From assembly GCF_030317105.1 (NCBI RefSeq), contig NZ_JASZYG010000003.1:744001-808000 (forward strand): 64,000 nucleotides of DNA, written 5' to 3'. The DNA is from Variovorax brevis. Its GTDB lineage: Bacteria; Pseudomonadota; Gammaproteobacteria; Burkholderiales; Burkholderiaceae_C. This document shows positions 50,070 through 60,085 of the stretch, piece after piece; within the stretch, counting starts at the first letter, position 1; every line of letters begins with the position of its first letter. The position numbers and the translations under genes are program-made. The notes beneath the pieces were generated by a model, which did no database searches, was not told where the DNA came from, and worked only from the letters and a program-made list of their open reading frames with translations.

Positions 50070-51661
50070 TCGCCGCTGGCCGCTGCGCCGCCTTCTCCGC
50101 CGCCACCCGCGCCGCGGGGCTTGCGGCGGCGACGGCGCTTGCGGGGCGCGGTGTCTGCGCCGCCGCCCCCATGATCGGCATTGCCTTCGTTCGCGGGTTC
50201 GGCGCCTTCAACGGCCGTTTCGCGCGGCGTGGACCGGGGCGTCGGTGCGCGGCTGTGCACGCGCTTGCCCTTTTCACGCTGCTCGTCGCGCACCTGGTCC
50301 ATCAGGTCCTGGCGGCGGGCGTCGTCGGCGGTGGAAAACTCCTGCCACCACTCGGCAATCGCCTCGTTCACCTCGCCCACATCGGCGCGAAGGCGCATGA
50401 AGTCGAAGGCGGCGCGAAAGCGCGCCTGCTCCACCAGGCTGTAGGGCGTCGCACCGCTGCGCTTGTCGAAGCGCGGCTGCATCATCCAGATCTCGCGCAT
50501 GTCAGCGGCCAGCTTGCCGCGGCCCGACACGTCGCCGATGCGCGCGTTGAACACGTCGTCAATGGCGTCCTGCAAGGCCGGGAACGGCGGCTGTCCGCGC
50601 TGTCCGTGGCGCCCTTCGATGCGCTGCGCCCAACCTTCGCGCACGTCGCTCCAGAGCACACAGGCCAAAAGGAAACTCGGCGCCACCGGCTTGCCTTCGC
50701 CGACGCGGCGGTCGGTGTCCTGCAACGCGGCCTTCACGAAAGGCAGTTCGGCGCGGTCGACGACGACGTCCAGCAGAGGGTAAATGCCCTTGGAAAGGCC
50801 CAGGAAACGCAACTGCTCGACCGTGGCAATGGAATGGCCCGTCTGCAGCAGCTTGAGCATTTCGTCGAACAAGCGGCTTTGCGGCACATCCGCCAACAGC
50901 TTGCTCGAATCCACGAGCGGCGAAGCCGTCTTGGGTTCGAGCTTGAAGCCCAGCCCCGCGAGCTTCGCGGAAAAGCGGATGGCGCGAATGATGCGCACCG
51001 GGTCCTCGCGATAACGCGTCGCCGGGTCGCCGATCATGCGCAGGGTGAGCTTCTTCGCGTCCTTGATGCCATTGTGATAGTCGACCACGATCTGGTTCGC
51101 CGGGTCGTAGTACATGGCGTTGACGGTGAAGTCGCGCCGCGCGGCGTCTTCGTCCTGCGGGCCCCACACGTTGTCGCGCAGCACACGCCCGCTGGCGTCC
51201 ACCGCATGCTTCATGGCCGCGAGTTCGCCCTTGCTGGTGCGCTCGTTGCCCGACACCTGCTCGGCGGCGGTGTTGTCCATGTAGGCGCGGAAGGTCGAGA
51301 CCTCGATCACCTCATGCTCGCGGCCACGCCCATACACCACGTGGACGATGCGAAAGCGCCGCCCAATGATGAAAGCGCGGCGAAACAGCGACTTGACCTG
51401 TTCCGGCGTCGCGTTGGTGGCCACGTCGAAGTCCTTGGGACGCAGGCCCAGCAGCAGGTCACGAACCGCACCGCCGACCACGTAGGCCTCGAAGCCGGCC
51501 CCCTGAAGCGTCGTCACGACATTGCGGGCCCGCTCGTCCACCAGCGCCGGATCGATGCCATGCTCGCTGGCCGGCACCTCACGGCGCTTGCCGAAGCGCG
51601 ACTTGCCACTGGCGGCGCCGGAGGTCTTGCCCAGCAGTTTGTCGATGAATTTCTTGATCAT
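50066..51661 (-). CDS. pcnB: Poly(A) polymerase
   Basis: The 531-residue protein has the nucleotidyltransferase motif [11 protein letters not shown], 'DFDVATNA', '[12 protein letters not shown]' and '[11 protein letters not shown]', with an RNA-binding C-terminal domain. The last about 65 residues are low-complexity and basic ([11 protein letters not shown]). It polyadenylates RNA for decay. The pcnB-folK overlap is a common order. Confidence 0.95.
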   Translation of the reverse strand: MIKKFIDKLLGKTSGAASGKSRFGKRREVPASEHGIDPALVDERARNVVTTLQGAGFEAYVVGGAVRDLLLGLRPKDFDVATNATPEQVKSLFRRAFIIGRRFRIVHVVYGRGREHEVIEVSTFRAYMDNTAAEQVSGNERTSKGELAAMKHAVDASGRVLRDNVWGPQDEDAARRDFTVNAMYYDPANQIVVDYHNGIKDAKKLTLRMIGDPATRYREDPVRIIRAIRFSAKLAGLGFKLEPKTASPLVDSSKLLADVPQSRLFDEMLKLLQTGHSIATVEQLRFLGLSKGIYPLLDVVVDRAELPFVKAALQDTDRRVGEGKPVAPSFLLACVLWSDVREGWAQRIEGRHGQRGQPPFPALQDAIDDVFNARIGDVSGRGKLAADMREIWMMQPRFDKRSGATPYSLVEQARFRAAFDFMRLRADVGEVNEAIAEWWQEFSTADDARRQDLMDQVRDEQREKGKRVHSRAPTPRSTPRETAVEGAEPANEGNADHGGGGADTAPRKRRRRRKPRGAGGGGEGGAAASGE

Positions 51662-51688
51662 TGGATTTGTTCGGCGAGCCAGGCCCGC

Positions 51689-52375
51689 TCATTCATTTTC
51701 GAGCATCGAGCGGATCAGCGGGATGGTGATCGCCCTTTGCGTCTGCAACGCGTAGCCGTCGAGCTGCACGAGCAGTTCCATCAGGCTTCCAAGGTCCCGG
51801 CTGAAGCGGTGGAGCATGTAGTCCAGCACGTCATCGGAGAGCATGAGGCCGCGCGCATCGGCGGCCTGGCGCAGCACGGAACGCCGCTGCGCCTCGGTGA
51901 GAACCTGCAAGTGGAACACATGGCCCCAGCCGAGGCGCGTTCGAAGGTCTTCGCGCAGGGTCAGGTCGGCAGGCGGCAGCGCGCCGGCCGCGACGACGCC
52001 ACGCTGCAGGCTCTGAGCATTGACGAACCAGGTGAACGCCGCGTGCTGCTGCACGGCGGTGTAGGTTTCCACGTCGTCCAGCAGGATGGCTGCCCATGCA
52101 TCGTCGAACTCGGGTGGCTCCTGCAGGCCGGCATGCAGCCAGCCCACCTGCGCGCCCTGCTCGCGCAGGGCGGTGCGCACGGATTCGAGCAGATGCGTCT
52201 TGCCGCTGCCGCTTTCACCCCAAAGATAGGTGGGCACAGGCGAATGCAGGCTGGCACCGCGGGTGCCGCCGATCCAGAGCTGGAGGTGTCGGAGGGCCGC
52301 CTCGTTGGGGCCTGCAAAGAAGCCATCGAGCGTCGGACCCGTGGTCAAGCCGATGTCGAGCGCGAGCTGCTTCAT
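51689..52375 (-). CDS. hda: DnaA regulatory inactivator Hda
   Basis: The 228-residue AAA+ protein starts [10 protein letters not shown] (a clamp-binding-like QLALDI) and has Walker [13 protein letters not shown] and Walker B AILLDDVE. It stimulates DnaA-ATP hydrolysis at the clamp. The start at 52375 is preferred over the reading to 52474. It is divergent from purM. Confidence 0.92.
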   Translation of the reverse strand: MKQLALDIGLTTGPTLDGFFAGPNEAALRHLQLWIGGTRGASLHSPVPTYLWGESGSGKTHLLESVRTALREQGAQVGWLHAGLQEPPEFDDAWAAILLDDVETYTAVQQHAAFTWFVNAQSLQRGVVAAGALPPADLTLREDLRTRLGWGHVFHLQVLTEAQRRSVLRQAADARGLMLSDDVLDYMLHRFSRDLGSLMELLVQLDGYALQTQRAITIPLIRSMLENE

Positions 52376-52410
52376 GCGAAAGGGGTTCCTGAGTGGGCCT
52401 TCCCGGCCCT

Positions 52411-52430
52411 TAAAATCGTGAAGAATTCTA
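52411..52430. promoter_or_regulatory. Facing -10 boxes for hda and purM
   Basis: Plus-strand TAAAAT (52411-52416) faces minus-strand TAGAAT (52430-52425) in the 132-bp divergent gap, so the two promoters probably overlap. Confidence 0.4.
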
Positions 52431-52507
52431 TCGGCCCGGCCACACGGCCCCCGGCGCACCTGTTGCGCACACACCGAATCCCTCCTCTTACTCCCCTATT
52501 GGACGCC

Positions 52508-53548
52508 ATGACTTCCGCTTCTTCCACCCCGCTCAGCTACAAGGATGCAGGCGTCGACATCGACGCGGGAGACGCGCTCGTCGACCGCATCAAGCCCCTG
52601 GCCAAGAAGACGATGCGCGAAGGCGTGCTTGCCGGCATCGGCGGCTTCGGCGCCTTGTTCGAAGTGCCCAAGCGCTACAAGGAACCCGTGCTCGTGTCGG
52701 GCACCGACGGCGTGGGCACCAAGCTCAAGCTCGCTTTCGAATGGAGCATGCACGACACCGTCGGCATCGACCTGGTCGCCATGAGCGTGAACGACGTGCT
52801 GGTGCAAGGCGCCGAGCCGCTGTTCTTCCTGGACTACTTCGCATGCGGCAAGCTCGATGTCGACACGGCCGCTGCGGTGGTCGGCGGCATTGCCCGCGGC
52901 TGCGAACTCAGCGGTTGCGCATTGATCGGCGGCGAAACGGCGGAGATGCCCGGCATGTACCCGGCCGGCGAATACGACCTGGCCGGCTTTGCGGTCGGCG
53001 CTGTCGAGAAGTCGAAGATCCTCACCGGTCAGAACGTCAAGCCCGGCGATGTGGTGCTCGGCCTGGCGTCGAGCGGCGTGCATTCCAATGGCTTCAGCCT
53101 CGTGCGCAAGGTGATCGAGCGCGCCGGCAGCGACCTGCCCGCCACGCTCGACGGCAAGCCTTTCCGCGAAGCGGTGATGGCGCCCACGCGCCTTTATGTG
53201 AAGCCGGTGCTCGAAGCCCTGGCCGCGCATCCGATCAAGGCGCTGGCGCACATCACCGGCGGCGGCCTGCTCGAAAACATTCCGCGCGTGCTGCCCGAAG
53301 GCACGGCCGCCCATCTGCGCAAGGGCAGCTGGCCGCAAACCGAACTCTTTGCGTGGCTGCAAAAGGTGGCAGGCATCGACGACATCGAGATGAACCGCAC
53401 TTTCAACAACGGCATCGGGATGGTGGTGGTGATTGATCCTGCCGGCGCCAGGGCCTGCGCCGACACCCTGCGTGCCGCCGGCGAGAGCGTCTTTGAAATC
53501 GGGACGATCGGCGAGCGCGGCAACGGTGCCGCAGTCGTCGTCGGCTGA
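52508..53548 (+). CDS. purM: Phosphoribosylformylglycinamidine cyclo-ligase
   Basis: The 346-residue enzyme has the AIR synthase motifs [14 protein letters not shown] and [13 protein letters not shown]. It closes the imidazole ring in purine synthesis with ATP. The start at 52508 ([11 protein letters not shown]) is chosen; the long open frame upstream is only an antisense reading of pcnB and hda. Confidence 0.97.
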   Translation: MTSASSTPLSYKDAGVDIDAGDALVDRIKPLAKKTMREGVLAGIGGFGALFEVPKRYKEPVLVSGTDGVGTKLKLAFEWSMHDTVGIDLVAMSVNDVLVQGAEPLFFLDYFACGKLDVDTAAAVVGGIARGCELSGCALIGGETAEMPGMYPAGEYDLAGFAVGAVEKSKILTGQNVKPGDVVLGLASSGVHSNGFSLVRKVIERAGSDLPATLDGKPFREAVMAPTRLYVKPVLEALAAHPIKALAHITGGGLLENIPRVLPEGTAAHLRKGSWPQTELFAWLQKVAGIDDIEMNRTFNNGIGMVVVIDPAGARACADTLRAAGESVFEIGTIGERGNGAAVVVG

Positions 53549-53568
53549 TCCGGAAGTCCGCACACTCG

Positions 53569-54621
53569 ATGGAGAACCCGCCAAAGCTCCCGACCTACAC
53601 ACGCTCGAGCAACGTGGTGCTGGCCAGCTATGCGCTGATGGCCATCGGACTGGTCACGGTGCTGCTGGCGCATCTGCTGACAGGGCTGCTCGCGGCCTGC
53701 GTCGCGTTTCTTCTGGTGCGCTGGTTTGCCCGCCGCCTCGCGGGTTGGCTGGGCGGCTTGGGTGGCACGCCGGAGCGATGGCGCATGGTCGCCAATGTCG
53801 TGGCAGTGACCATCGTCGTGCTGTCGCCGATTGCCATCCTGACCGGCACCCTGTCCCAGTCGCGCGAGGTCATGCTCGACGCGCCGGCGCAATACCGCGA
53901 ACTGCTCAACTACACGGCGCGCACTGTGCTCGAACTGCGCTCCAAGCTGTCGCCGGAGATCGCCGCCTATCTGCCCGATGGCGCCGCGGACCTGCAGCGT
54001 ATCGTTGCCAGGTACCTGACCGGGCAGGCGGGTTCGCTGGCGCAGGCCGGCCGCGCGTGGCTCAACGCCCTGCTCTTTGCCTATGTGGGCCTGATCGTGG
54101 GCGCGCTGGCTGCCGCCACGCATCGCCAGCAGTCGTCGCGCCCACTGGCGCAGGCGCTGCACGCGCGCATCGTGCTGTTCGGCGACGCGTTCCGCCAGAT
54201 CGTCGCGGCCCAGTTCTGGATCGCGGCTTTCAACACCGCGCTCACCGCCGTCTTCCTGCTGTTCGTGCTGCCGATCTGGAAGACGGAACTGCCCTACACG
54301 CCTGCCTTGATCACGCTCACCTTTCTCGCCGGACTCGTTCCGATCGTGGGCAACCTCGTGTGCAACGGCGTGATCACCGTGGTGGGTGTTTCGGTGTCGC
54401 CCGTGGTTGGCGTGGCCTGCCTGGCGTTCCTGATCGCCATCCACAAGGCCGAATACCTCATCAATGCGAAGGTCGTCGGCGCCCGCACGCAGATGGCCGT
54501 GTGGGAACTGCTGGCCGTCATGTTCGTGGCCGAGGCGGTGTTCGGGCCGGCAGGGCTGGTGGCCGCGCCGCTGTTCTATGCCTACCTCAAGAAAGAACTG
54601 CAAGCTGTCGGGCTGGTGTAG
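53569..54621 (+). CDS. AI-2E family transporter (PerM-like permease)
   Basis: The 350-residue protein has about eight membrane helices in the UPF0118/AI-2 exporter family, including a cluster 'FLAGLVPIVGNLVCNGVITVVG' and a Pro/Gly-rich 'GPAGLVAAPLFYAYLK' end. Some relatives transport AI-2 and others Na+/H+ or organic acids. It follows purM by 20 bp. Confidence 0.87.
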   Translation: MENPPKLPTYTRSSNVVLASYALMAIGLVTVLLAHLLTGLLAACVAFLLVRWFARRLAGWLGGLGGTPERWRMVANVVAVTIVVLSPIAILTGTLSQSREVMLDAPAQYRELLNYTARTVLELRSKLSPEIAAYLPDGAADLQRIVARYLTGQAGSLAQAGRAWLNALLFAYVGLIVGALAAATHRQQSSRPLAQALHARIVLFGDAFRQIVAAQFWIAAFNTALTAVFLLFVLPIWKTELPYTPALITLTFLAGLVPIVGNLVCNGVITVVGVSVSPVVGVACLAFLIAIHKAEYLINAKVVGARTQMAVWELLAVMFVAEAVFGPAGLVAAPLFYAYLKKELQAVGLV

Positions 54622-54693
54622 GCCCTGAATGTCCTGATCTGACCGGTTCTGGTCTCAAGACGCGCGGATCCATCGCGTGCGGCCCAAGGAAAA

Positions 54694-54708
54694 TTGACGT
54701 ATGGTCAA
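54694..54708. promoter_or_regulatory. Palindrome TTGAC-N5-GTCAA upstream of the isochorismatase gene
   Basis: A perfect 5-bp-arm palindrome 24 bp before the ATG (54733), in a -35-like context. It is a candidate operator. Confidence 0.4.
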
Positions 54709-54732
54709 GAACTTCCAGAAGGAGCCCCACGA

Positions 54733-55305
54733 ATGAAAAGCTGTCTGATTGTGATCGATGCGCAGGAGTCTTTTCGCCATCGCCCGTATTTCACTCCCCG
54801 CGACCTGCCCGCTTACGTCGAGGCACAAAACGCCCTGATCGCGGGCTGCGCCGCGGCCGGCGTGCCGATCGTGCGGGTCTTTCACGTGGATGGTCCGGCG
54901 GTCGCAAGCAATTCCTTCGCGGTCGAATCCGGGCATGTGCGCCCGCTCAGCGAGTTGACGCCCTTCGAAGCGGTTGCCACCTTCCAGAAGCGGCGCCACA
55001 GCGCATTGGTGGGCACGGGGCTGGACGTGTGGCTCACGCAACACGGCATCGGGCGACTCATCGTGAGCGGCATCCGCACCGAACAATGCTGCGAGACCAC
55101 CACGCGCCACGCCAGCGACCTGGGCTGGGCCATCGACTTCGTCACCGAAGCAACCCTGACCTTCGACATGACGCAACCGGACGGCACGCCGCTCGCGGCC
55201 AACGACATCAAGGCGCGGACGGCGACCGTCCTGAGCGGGCGCTTTGCAACCATTTCGAGCGTGGACGAAGCCCTCGCGCGCATCGTCCCTCCGGTGGCGG
55301 CATGA
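54733..55305 (+). CDS. Isochorismatase-family cysteine hydrolase
   Basis: The 190-residue protein starts MKSCLIVIDAQESF after an AAGGAG site. It has the D/K/C triad: Asp9, Lys in FQKRRHSAL, Cys in RTEQCCETTTRHA. Family members hydrolyse isochorismate, nicotinamide or related amides; the substrate is unknown. Its stop overlaps the following ATG. Confidence 0.88.
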   Translation: MKSCLIVIDAQESFRHRPYFTPRDLPAYVEAQNALIAGCAAAGVPIVRVFHVDGPAVASNSFAVESGHVRPLSELTPFEAVATFQKRRHSALVGTGLDVWLTQHGIGRLIVSGIRTEQCCETTTRHASDLGWAIDFVTEATLTFDMTQPDGTPLAANDIKARTATVLSGRFATISSVDEALARIVPPVAA

Positions 55306-55945
55306 CATCGCCGGCGCGTCCACTGCGGGTGCTGATCCTCGCGTTCGACGGGGTGGAAGCGCTGGACTTTGCAGGCCCCTTCGAAGTCTTCACGACGGCG
55401 AGCCGGGTGCATGCGCGCCGTCACCCTGGCGAAGCGCCACTGTTCGACGTGAAGCGGTGGCTGACGTAGCGGCAACCGGCGCTCCGGTGATGGCTCGCGC
55501 CGGCCTGAGACTGCTGCCGGACCACACGCTCGCCGACGCGCCGCAAGCCGATGTTTTGATCGTGCCCGGCGGCGTGGTGGACGCGCCGATGCAAAGCGCC
55601 GCCGTCCTCTCATGGATCGCAGCGCAGGCGCGGTCGGCGCAGATCACGGCGTCGGTCTGCACGGGCGCTTTCCTTCTGGCAGCGAGCCGTGTGCTGCGCG
55701 ATCAACGTGTGACGACGCACTGGGAAGACGTGGCCGACCTGAGATCACAGTTTCCCGAACTCGACGTCGTCGACGACGTGCGGTGGGTCGACAACGGCCG
55801 CACCGTCACGTCCGCCGGCATCAGCGCAGGCATCGACATGAGCCTGCATCTGGTGTCGCGCCTTGCAGGCCACGAATTGGCGCAGCGCACCGCGCGCCAG
55901 ATGGACTTCACATGGACGATGAATCCCGTCGCCCTGTCCGCGTAG
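55302..55945 (+). pseudogene. DJ-1/PfpI-family gene with a frameshift
   Basis: The frame from ATG 55302 codes for 'MTSPARPLRVLILAFDGVEALDFAGPFEVF' style DJ-1/PfpI start (written in short) but stops at 55467-55469. From about 55451 the rest of the domain is in another frame: 'PQADVLIVPGGVVDAP', 'ITASVCTGAFLLA' (nucleophile Cys) and 'VTSAGISAGIDMSLHLV', to a stop at 55943-55945. The loss of one base near 55448-55452 (GACGT|GAAGCG) would explain it, either a mutation or a sequence error. Confidence 0.75.
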
Positions 55946-56910
55946 TCTTCGCGCTGCTCGACGACAGCCTCGTGCTCGATTGGGCCGGGCCGGCGGAGGC
56001 CTTGCGCATCGCCAACCAACTGTTGCTCGCAGGCGGACAGCCCGAGCGCTTCGTGCTGGAGTTCTGCAGCCCGCGCGCCGCGTCCGTCACCTCGGTCGGC
56101 GTCAAGCTCAGCGGTTTGGCGCCTTTGCCTGCTGACTTGGCCATGGGACCTGCCTGGATCGTGCTCGTCGGACAGCCGGGTCGCACGATCCGCGTCGACA
56201 GCGCCGAGGCCCGGGAACTCATTCATTGGCTTCGCGGCCTTCGCTTCAGCCGTGGACAGCTGGAACTGGTCACCATTTGCGCTGGCGCCCTGCTTGCAGC
56301 GCATGCCGGCGCGCTGGCCGGCCGTCGCGCGACGACGCATCACCATCATCTGCAAGAGTTGCGACAGGTCGAGCCGCGTTGCGACGTGGTGGCCAATCGC
56401 GTGTTCGTGCCCGATGCGCCGGTCTACAGCAGTGCCGGGGTCACCACGGGCATCGACCTGGTGCTGCATCGCATTGCCCAGACCTGCGATGAAGCACTCG
56501 CAGCGAAGGTCGCGCAAACGATGGTGGTGGCGCAGCGACGCGGCCCGAACGACCCCGAACTGTCGCCCTTCCTGGCCTATCGCAATCACCTGCACGCCGC
56601 CCTGCATCGCGTGCAGGACGCCGTCAGCGAGCAACCGCAAGCCGAGTGGAGCGTGCCGCGCATGGCCGACGTGGGCCACACCTCGCCGCGCCACCTGACG
56701 CGCCTGTTCGTCGAACACGCCGGTGTCGCGCCATTGACCTATCTGCGGCGCCTGCGGCTGGCCAGTGCACAGGTGGCACTTCAATCCGGCGCCAGCGTCA
56801 CCCGCGCTGCCGAGCTTTCCGGCTTTGGTTCCGACATGCAACTGCGCCGCGCTTGGCGCACCTTCGGACTGCCCGGCTCGCCTTCCGGCGAGAAGGCCAC
56901 GCGTCAATAG
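55912..56910 (+). CDS. GlxA-family transcriptional regulator (DJ-1 domain plus AraC HTH)
   Basis: The 332-residue protein has an N-terminal DJ-1/PfpI-like domain (residues 1-190, with CAGALLAAHAGAL and GRRATTHHHHLQEL) and a C-terminal AraC HTH (about 225-325, with 'RHLTRLFVEHAGVAPLTYLRRLRL'). Such GlxA regulators control nearby catabolic genes in response to small molecules. The ATG at 55912 lies inside the frameshifted gene (34-bp overlap). It probably regulates the isochorismatase-PfpI operon. Confidence 0.88.
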   Translation: MDDESRRPVRVVFALLDDSLVLDWAGPAEALRIANQLLLAGGQPERFVLEFCSPRAASVTSVGVKLSGLAPLPADLAMGPAWIVLVGQPGRTIRVDSAEARELIHWLRGLRFSRGQLELVTICAGALLAAHAGALAGRRATTHHHHLQELRQVEPRCDVVANRVFVPDAPVYSSAGVTTGIDLVLHRIAQTCDEALAAKVAQTMVVAQRRGPNDPELSPFLAYRNHLHAALHRVQDAVSEQPQAEWSVPRMADVGHTSPRHLTRLFVEHAGVAPLTYLRRLRLASAQVALQSGASVTRAAELSGFGSDMQLRRAWRTFGLPGSPSGEKATRQ

Positions 56911-56922
56911 GGACGCATAGAG

Positions 56923-57360
56923 CTATAGGTATCCGCAGAAACGCAAGACGTGCCCGTCCGGTTCGCGGATGGCGAACTCGCGCAAGCCCCAAGGCTGCGA
57001 CACCAAGGGCTCGATGACCTTCACGCCGCGCTTCACATACGCTGCATAGAGCCCGTCCACGTCGTTCCCGACGTGAATCACGATCTCGCCCTTCCACGCG
57101 CGGCTGCCGCTGGTCGCCATGTCGGTACCGCATTGCCACAAGCGGATGTAGACCGGATCGCCATGACTGCGGTCGTCGCCCTTCTTCACGCGCGCATAGC
57201 TTGGCGGCTCGCCGGCGATGAAGTCGATCTCGAAGCCCAGCACGTCCCGAAAATAACGCGCGGCACGCGCGGCGTCCGCCACCGGCAGCACCGGCTGCAC
57301 CCCGTGAAACTGGTGCAGCGTGCCCAGATCGGGTGCTTTGGGCGCGGTGGTGGGATCCAT
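56923..57360 (-). CDS. VOC-family (glyoxalase/bleomycin-type) protein
   Basis: The 145-residue protein has the VOC fold, with 'FHGVQPVLPVADAARAARYFRDVLGFEIDF' and 'REPDGHVLRFCGYL' ends. Such proteins bind a metal and act as glyoxalase, dioxygenase or resistance proteins. The substrate is unknown. It lies 11 bp after a SirB1 gene. Confidence 0.86.
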   Translation of the reverse strand: MDPTTAPKAPDLGTLHQFHGVQPVLPVADAARAARYFRDVLGFEIDFIAGEPPSYARVKKGDDRSHGDPVYIRLWQCGTDMATSGSRAWKGEIVIHVGNDVDGLYAAYVKRGVKVIEPLVSQPWGLREFAIREPDGHVLRFCGYL

Positions 57361-57371
57361 CGCGCGCGACG

Positions 57372-58223
57372 CTAGTTGGAGGCGCGGCGCAAGGCGACGC
57401 AGCGTTCGGCAATGGCGTCGATGTCCAGCGCATCTTCGGCGCGCGCGAGATAGGTTTCCAGGTCGCGCACGGCGTAGGCCAGATTGCCCTGTTCCGCATG
57501 CGCCAGCCCACGGTCGCGGTATTCGTTCCAGGCGTCCGGCAGCAAGGCAATGAGCCGGTCTTGCACGGCAATCGCGCGCTGCCAGTCTTCTTGCGTCTGG
57601 TGGATTTCCTTCAGGTTGCGCAGCATGCGCGAAATGATTTCGCGCGGCGTCGCAGGCTGGAGGTACAGGCCCAGCGGCACATCAAACTCGCCGACCAGCC
57701 CGTTGCCGCGCTTGTAGGGCTCCAGCCGCTCGCTGAGTTCTTCGCGCGACAAAGAACGTCCCGTGAAAGGATCGATCACGACCTGCCCTTTGGGCAAGGT
57801 CACCTTCAGCATGAAGTGCCCCGGAAAACCGACGCCGCGCGCGTGCAGGTTCAGCCCGTGGGCCAGTTCCAGCCACAGCACCGCCAGCGAAATGGGAATG
57901 CCGCGGCGCGTGCGCAGCACCGCATTCAGATAGCTGTTGTCAGGATCGTAGTAATCGTTGACGTTGCCGCCGAAACTCAGGTCATGAAAGAAGAACTGGT
58001 TGAGCGCGCGAAGTCGCTGCAAGGGCGCCGCATCGGCCGGAAGCCGGCGCTTGAGTCGCGCAAGAAGCTGATCGACATCGCCCAGCACCTGCTGCACGTC
58101 CAATTCAGGGTATTCGTCCTGCGCAATGCTCGCAGCCGCCTCGAGCAGCGGAAAGTGTTCGTCGCTGCTGACGAGTGTTCGGAAGTATTCGAGGGCCGTG
58201 GGGGCCGAAATGCTCAGGGACAT
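57372..58223 (-). CDS. SirB1-family transglutaminase-like/TPR protein
   Basis: The 283-residue protein has the DUF1349/SirB1 core 'RRGIPISLAVLWLELAHGL' with 'GVGFPGHFMLKV' and a C-terminal TPR-like end ('AEQGNLAYAVRDLETYLARAED'). SirB1 proteins are of unknown biochemical role; the name comes from Salmonella. It precedes the VOC gene on the minus strand. Confidence 0.85.
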   Translation of the reverse strand: MSLSISAPTALEYFRTLVSSDEHFPLLEAAASIAQDEYPELDVQQVLGDVDQLLARLKRRLPADAAPLQRLRALNQFFFHDLSFGGNVNDYYDPDNSYLNAVLRTRRGIPISLAVLWLELAHGLNLHARGVGFPGHFMLKVTLPKGQVVIDPFTGRSLSREELSERLEPYKRGNGLVGEFDVPLGLYLQPATPREIISRMLRNLKEIHQTQEDWQRAIAVQDRLIALLPDAWNEYRDRGLAHAEQGNLAYAVRDLETYLARAEDALDIDAIAERCVALRRASN

Positions 58224-58270
58224 GTGTCTTTGTAGTGGACGCTTCAGGGAGCGTCAAGACGCGAAGCGAT

Positions 58271-59836
58271 TCACCGCCGAACAAAGGCACGCAACTTGAG
58301 TCCCGTGGCAAGAAGCACCACAAAATACAACACCCCCGCGCCCACGATCATGCCCGCCATGAGCCCGATGCGCACCATGGGTTCGGCCCGTAGCGCGACC
58401 CAGTTGAAGTGCTGCGCACCCCAATAGAGAAAGCCCCCCATCACCAGCGCGGCAGCGACAATCCGCGCGCCGAACAGGAGCCAGCCCGGCTCCGGCTTGA
58501 AGGTGCCCATGCGGATCAGGCCCACGAGCAGCCACAGCGAATTGACGAGCGCGCCGATGCCAATCGACAGCGTCAGCGCCGCGTGCTGCAGGTGCGGCAC
58601 CAGGAAGAAGTTCAAGACCTGCGTGAAGATCAGCACCCCGATGGCGATGCGCATGGGCGTTCGCATGTCGTGGCGCGCGTAATACCCGGGCGCAAGCACC
58701 TTGATGGCCACGATGCCGAACAAGCCGACGCCGTAGCCCACGAGCGCAGAGGTGGTGCGCTGGACATCCACGTCCTGGTAGTGGCCATAGTGAAACAGCA
58801 CGGCGACGAGCGGCCCGGAGAACACCAGCAGGGCCACGGCGCAAGGCACGGAAAGAAGCGACACGATGCGCAGACCCCAATCCAGCATCGCCGAATAGCG
58901 TGCTTCGTCCCCGGAGGCGCGCGCGCCGGCCAGTTGCGGCATGAGCACGACGCCCAGCGCCACGCCCAGCATGGCCGTCGGAAACTCCATCAGGCGATCG
59001 GCATTGGTCACCCACGTCACGCTGCCGGGCGCCAGGTGCGAGGCGATTTGCGTGTTGATGAGCAGCGAGATCTGCGCCACGCTCACCCCCAGCAGCGCCG
59101 GGAGCATCAGCCGCATGACCTTGCGCGTCGTCGGGTCGTTCCACGCCGCGCGAATCGCGCCGAAGCTCGCGCCGATGCGCGGCAACAGCCCGATGCGGCG
59201 CAACGATGGCAATTGCAGCGCCAATTGCAGGACACCGCCCACCATCACCCCGATGCATTGCGCATAAATCGGCTCGATGCCGTGCGCGCGAAACCAGGGC
59301 GCGCCGATGACGATCGAGGAAATCAGGCAGATGTTGAGCAGCACCGGCGAAGCCGCCGGAATCGCGAACTGGCGCCAGGTGTTGAGAATGCCGCCCGCCA
59401 GCGCCACCAGCGACATGAAGCCGATGTAGGGAAACATCCAGCGCGTCATGACCACGGCCGCGTCGAAGCCGTGGGTCGTCTGCTTGAGGCCGCTGGCCAT
59501 GGCCAGCACCATCAGCGGCGCGGCGACGACCCCGGCGATGCACAGCACCACCAGCGCCCAGGTGAGCAGCGTGGCGACATGGTCGACCAGTTCCTTGGCG
59601 CCGGCGTCACCCTGCTCGGCCTTGCGCGCCGCCAGCACCGGCACGAAGGCCTGGCTGAAGGCACCCTCGCCGAAAACCCGACGGAAAAGGTTGGGAATGC
59701 GAAAAGCGACGTTGAACGCGTCGGTCAACGCGCTGACGCCGAATACCGACGCCATCAGCACGTCACGAATGAGGCCGGTGATGCGCGAAGCGAGCGTCAG
59801 CAGGGAAACGGTGGAGGCGGATTTGAACAGGGACAC
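58271..59836 (-). CDS. murJ: Lipid II flippase MurJ
   Basis: The 521-residue MviN/MurJ protein has about 14 membrane helices and starts at a GTG (59836, MSLFKSASTVSLLTLASRITGLIRDVL). It flips lipid II for peptidoglycan synthesis. The longer reading to 60115 runs through intergenic repeats. It is divergent from rpsT. Confidence 0.93.
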   Translation of the reverse strand: MSLFKSASTVSLLTLASRITGLIRDVLMASVFGVSALTDAFNVAFRIPNLFRRVFGEGAFSQAFVPVLAARKAEQGDAGAKELVDHVATLLTWALVVLCIAGVVAAPLMVLAMASGLKQTTHGFDAAVVMTRWMFPYIGFMSLVALAGGILNTWRQFAIPAASPVLLNICLISSIVIGAPWFRAHGIEPIYAQCIGVMVGGVLQLALQLPSLRRIGLLPRIGASFGAIRAAWNDPTTRKVMRLMLPALLGVSVAQISLLINTQIASHLAPGSVTWVTNADRLMEFPTAMLGVALGVVLMPQLAGARASGDEARYSAMLDWGLRIVSLLSVPCAVALLVFSGPLVAVLFHYGHYQDVDVQRTTSALVGYGVGLFGIVAIKVLAPGYYARHDMRTPMRIAIGVLIFTQVLNFFLVPHLQHAALTLSIGIGALVNSLWLLVGLIRMGTFKPEPGWLLFGARIVAAALVMGGFLYWGAQHFNWVALRAEPMVRIGLMAGMIVGAGVLYFVVLLATGLKLRAFVRR

Positions 59837-59978
59837 AGCGCGGGAAGTGTAGGTGCTGCCCGCCCCACCCCTTTTTCCGAGCGATCCAGCAGTGCAGAAC
59901 ATTCGACGCGTTCTCCAGCCCTTCGGCGTGTTTTCGCACGGCAAGCGCAGCGAAGCCCGTTCGTGAAACACCGCGGAA

Positions 59979-60042
59979 CCGGCTTCGCCGGGCCGCTGGT
60001 GTTGCCCCCGGCAGGGGGTTGGAGGAGCGGCACGAAGTGCCG
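59979..60042. repeat. Array of three hairpins upstream of rpsT
   Basis: Three adjacent inverted repeats: CCGGC/GCCGG (59979-59991), CCCCC/GGGGG (60005-60018) and CGGCAC/GTGCCG (60028-60042). The block is similar to GC-rich composite repeats in Comamonadaceae intergenic DNA and ends about 38 bp before the rpsT -10. Confidence 0.6.
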
Positions 60043-60079
60043 CGGAGCCTGGGGGCGAGCCCGTTTTCCCGGGGCGGGC

Positions 60080-60085
60080 TATAAT
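60080..60085 (+). promoter_or_regulatory. rpsT -10 box
   Basis: TATAAT followed by CTTTGGCT lies about 46 bp before the rpsT ATG; no strong -35. Confidence 0.5.

Noticed and set aside
50171..52507. A plus-strand open frame running antisense to pcnB and hda into purM
   Set aside because: It has no recognisable domain until purM begins at 52508. Long antisense frames are expected at this GC content.
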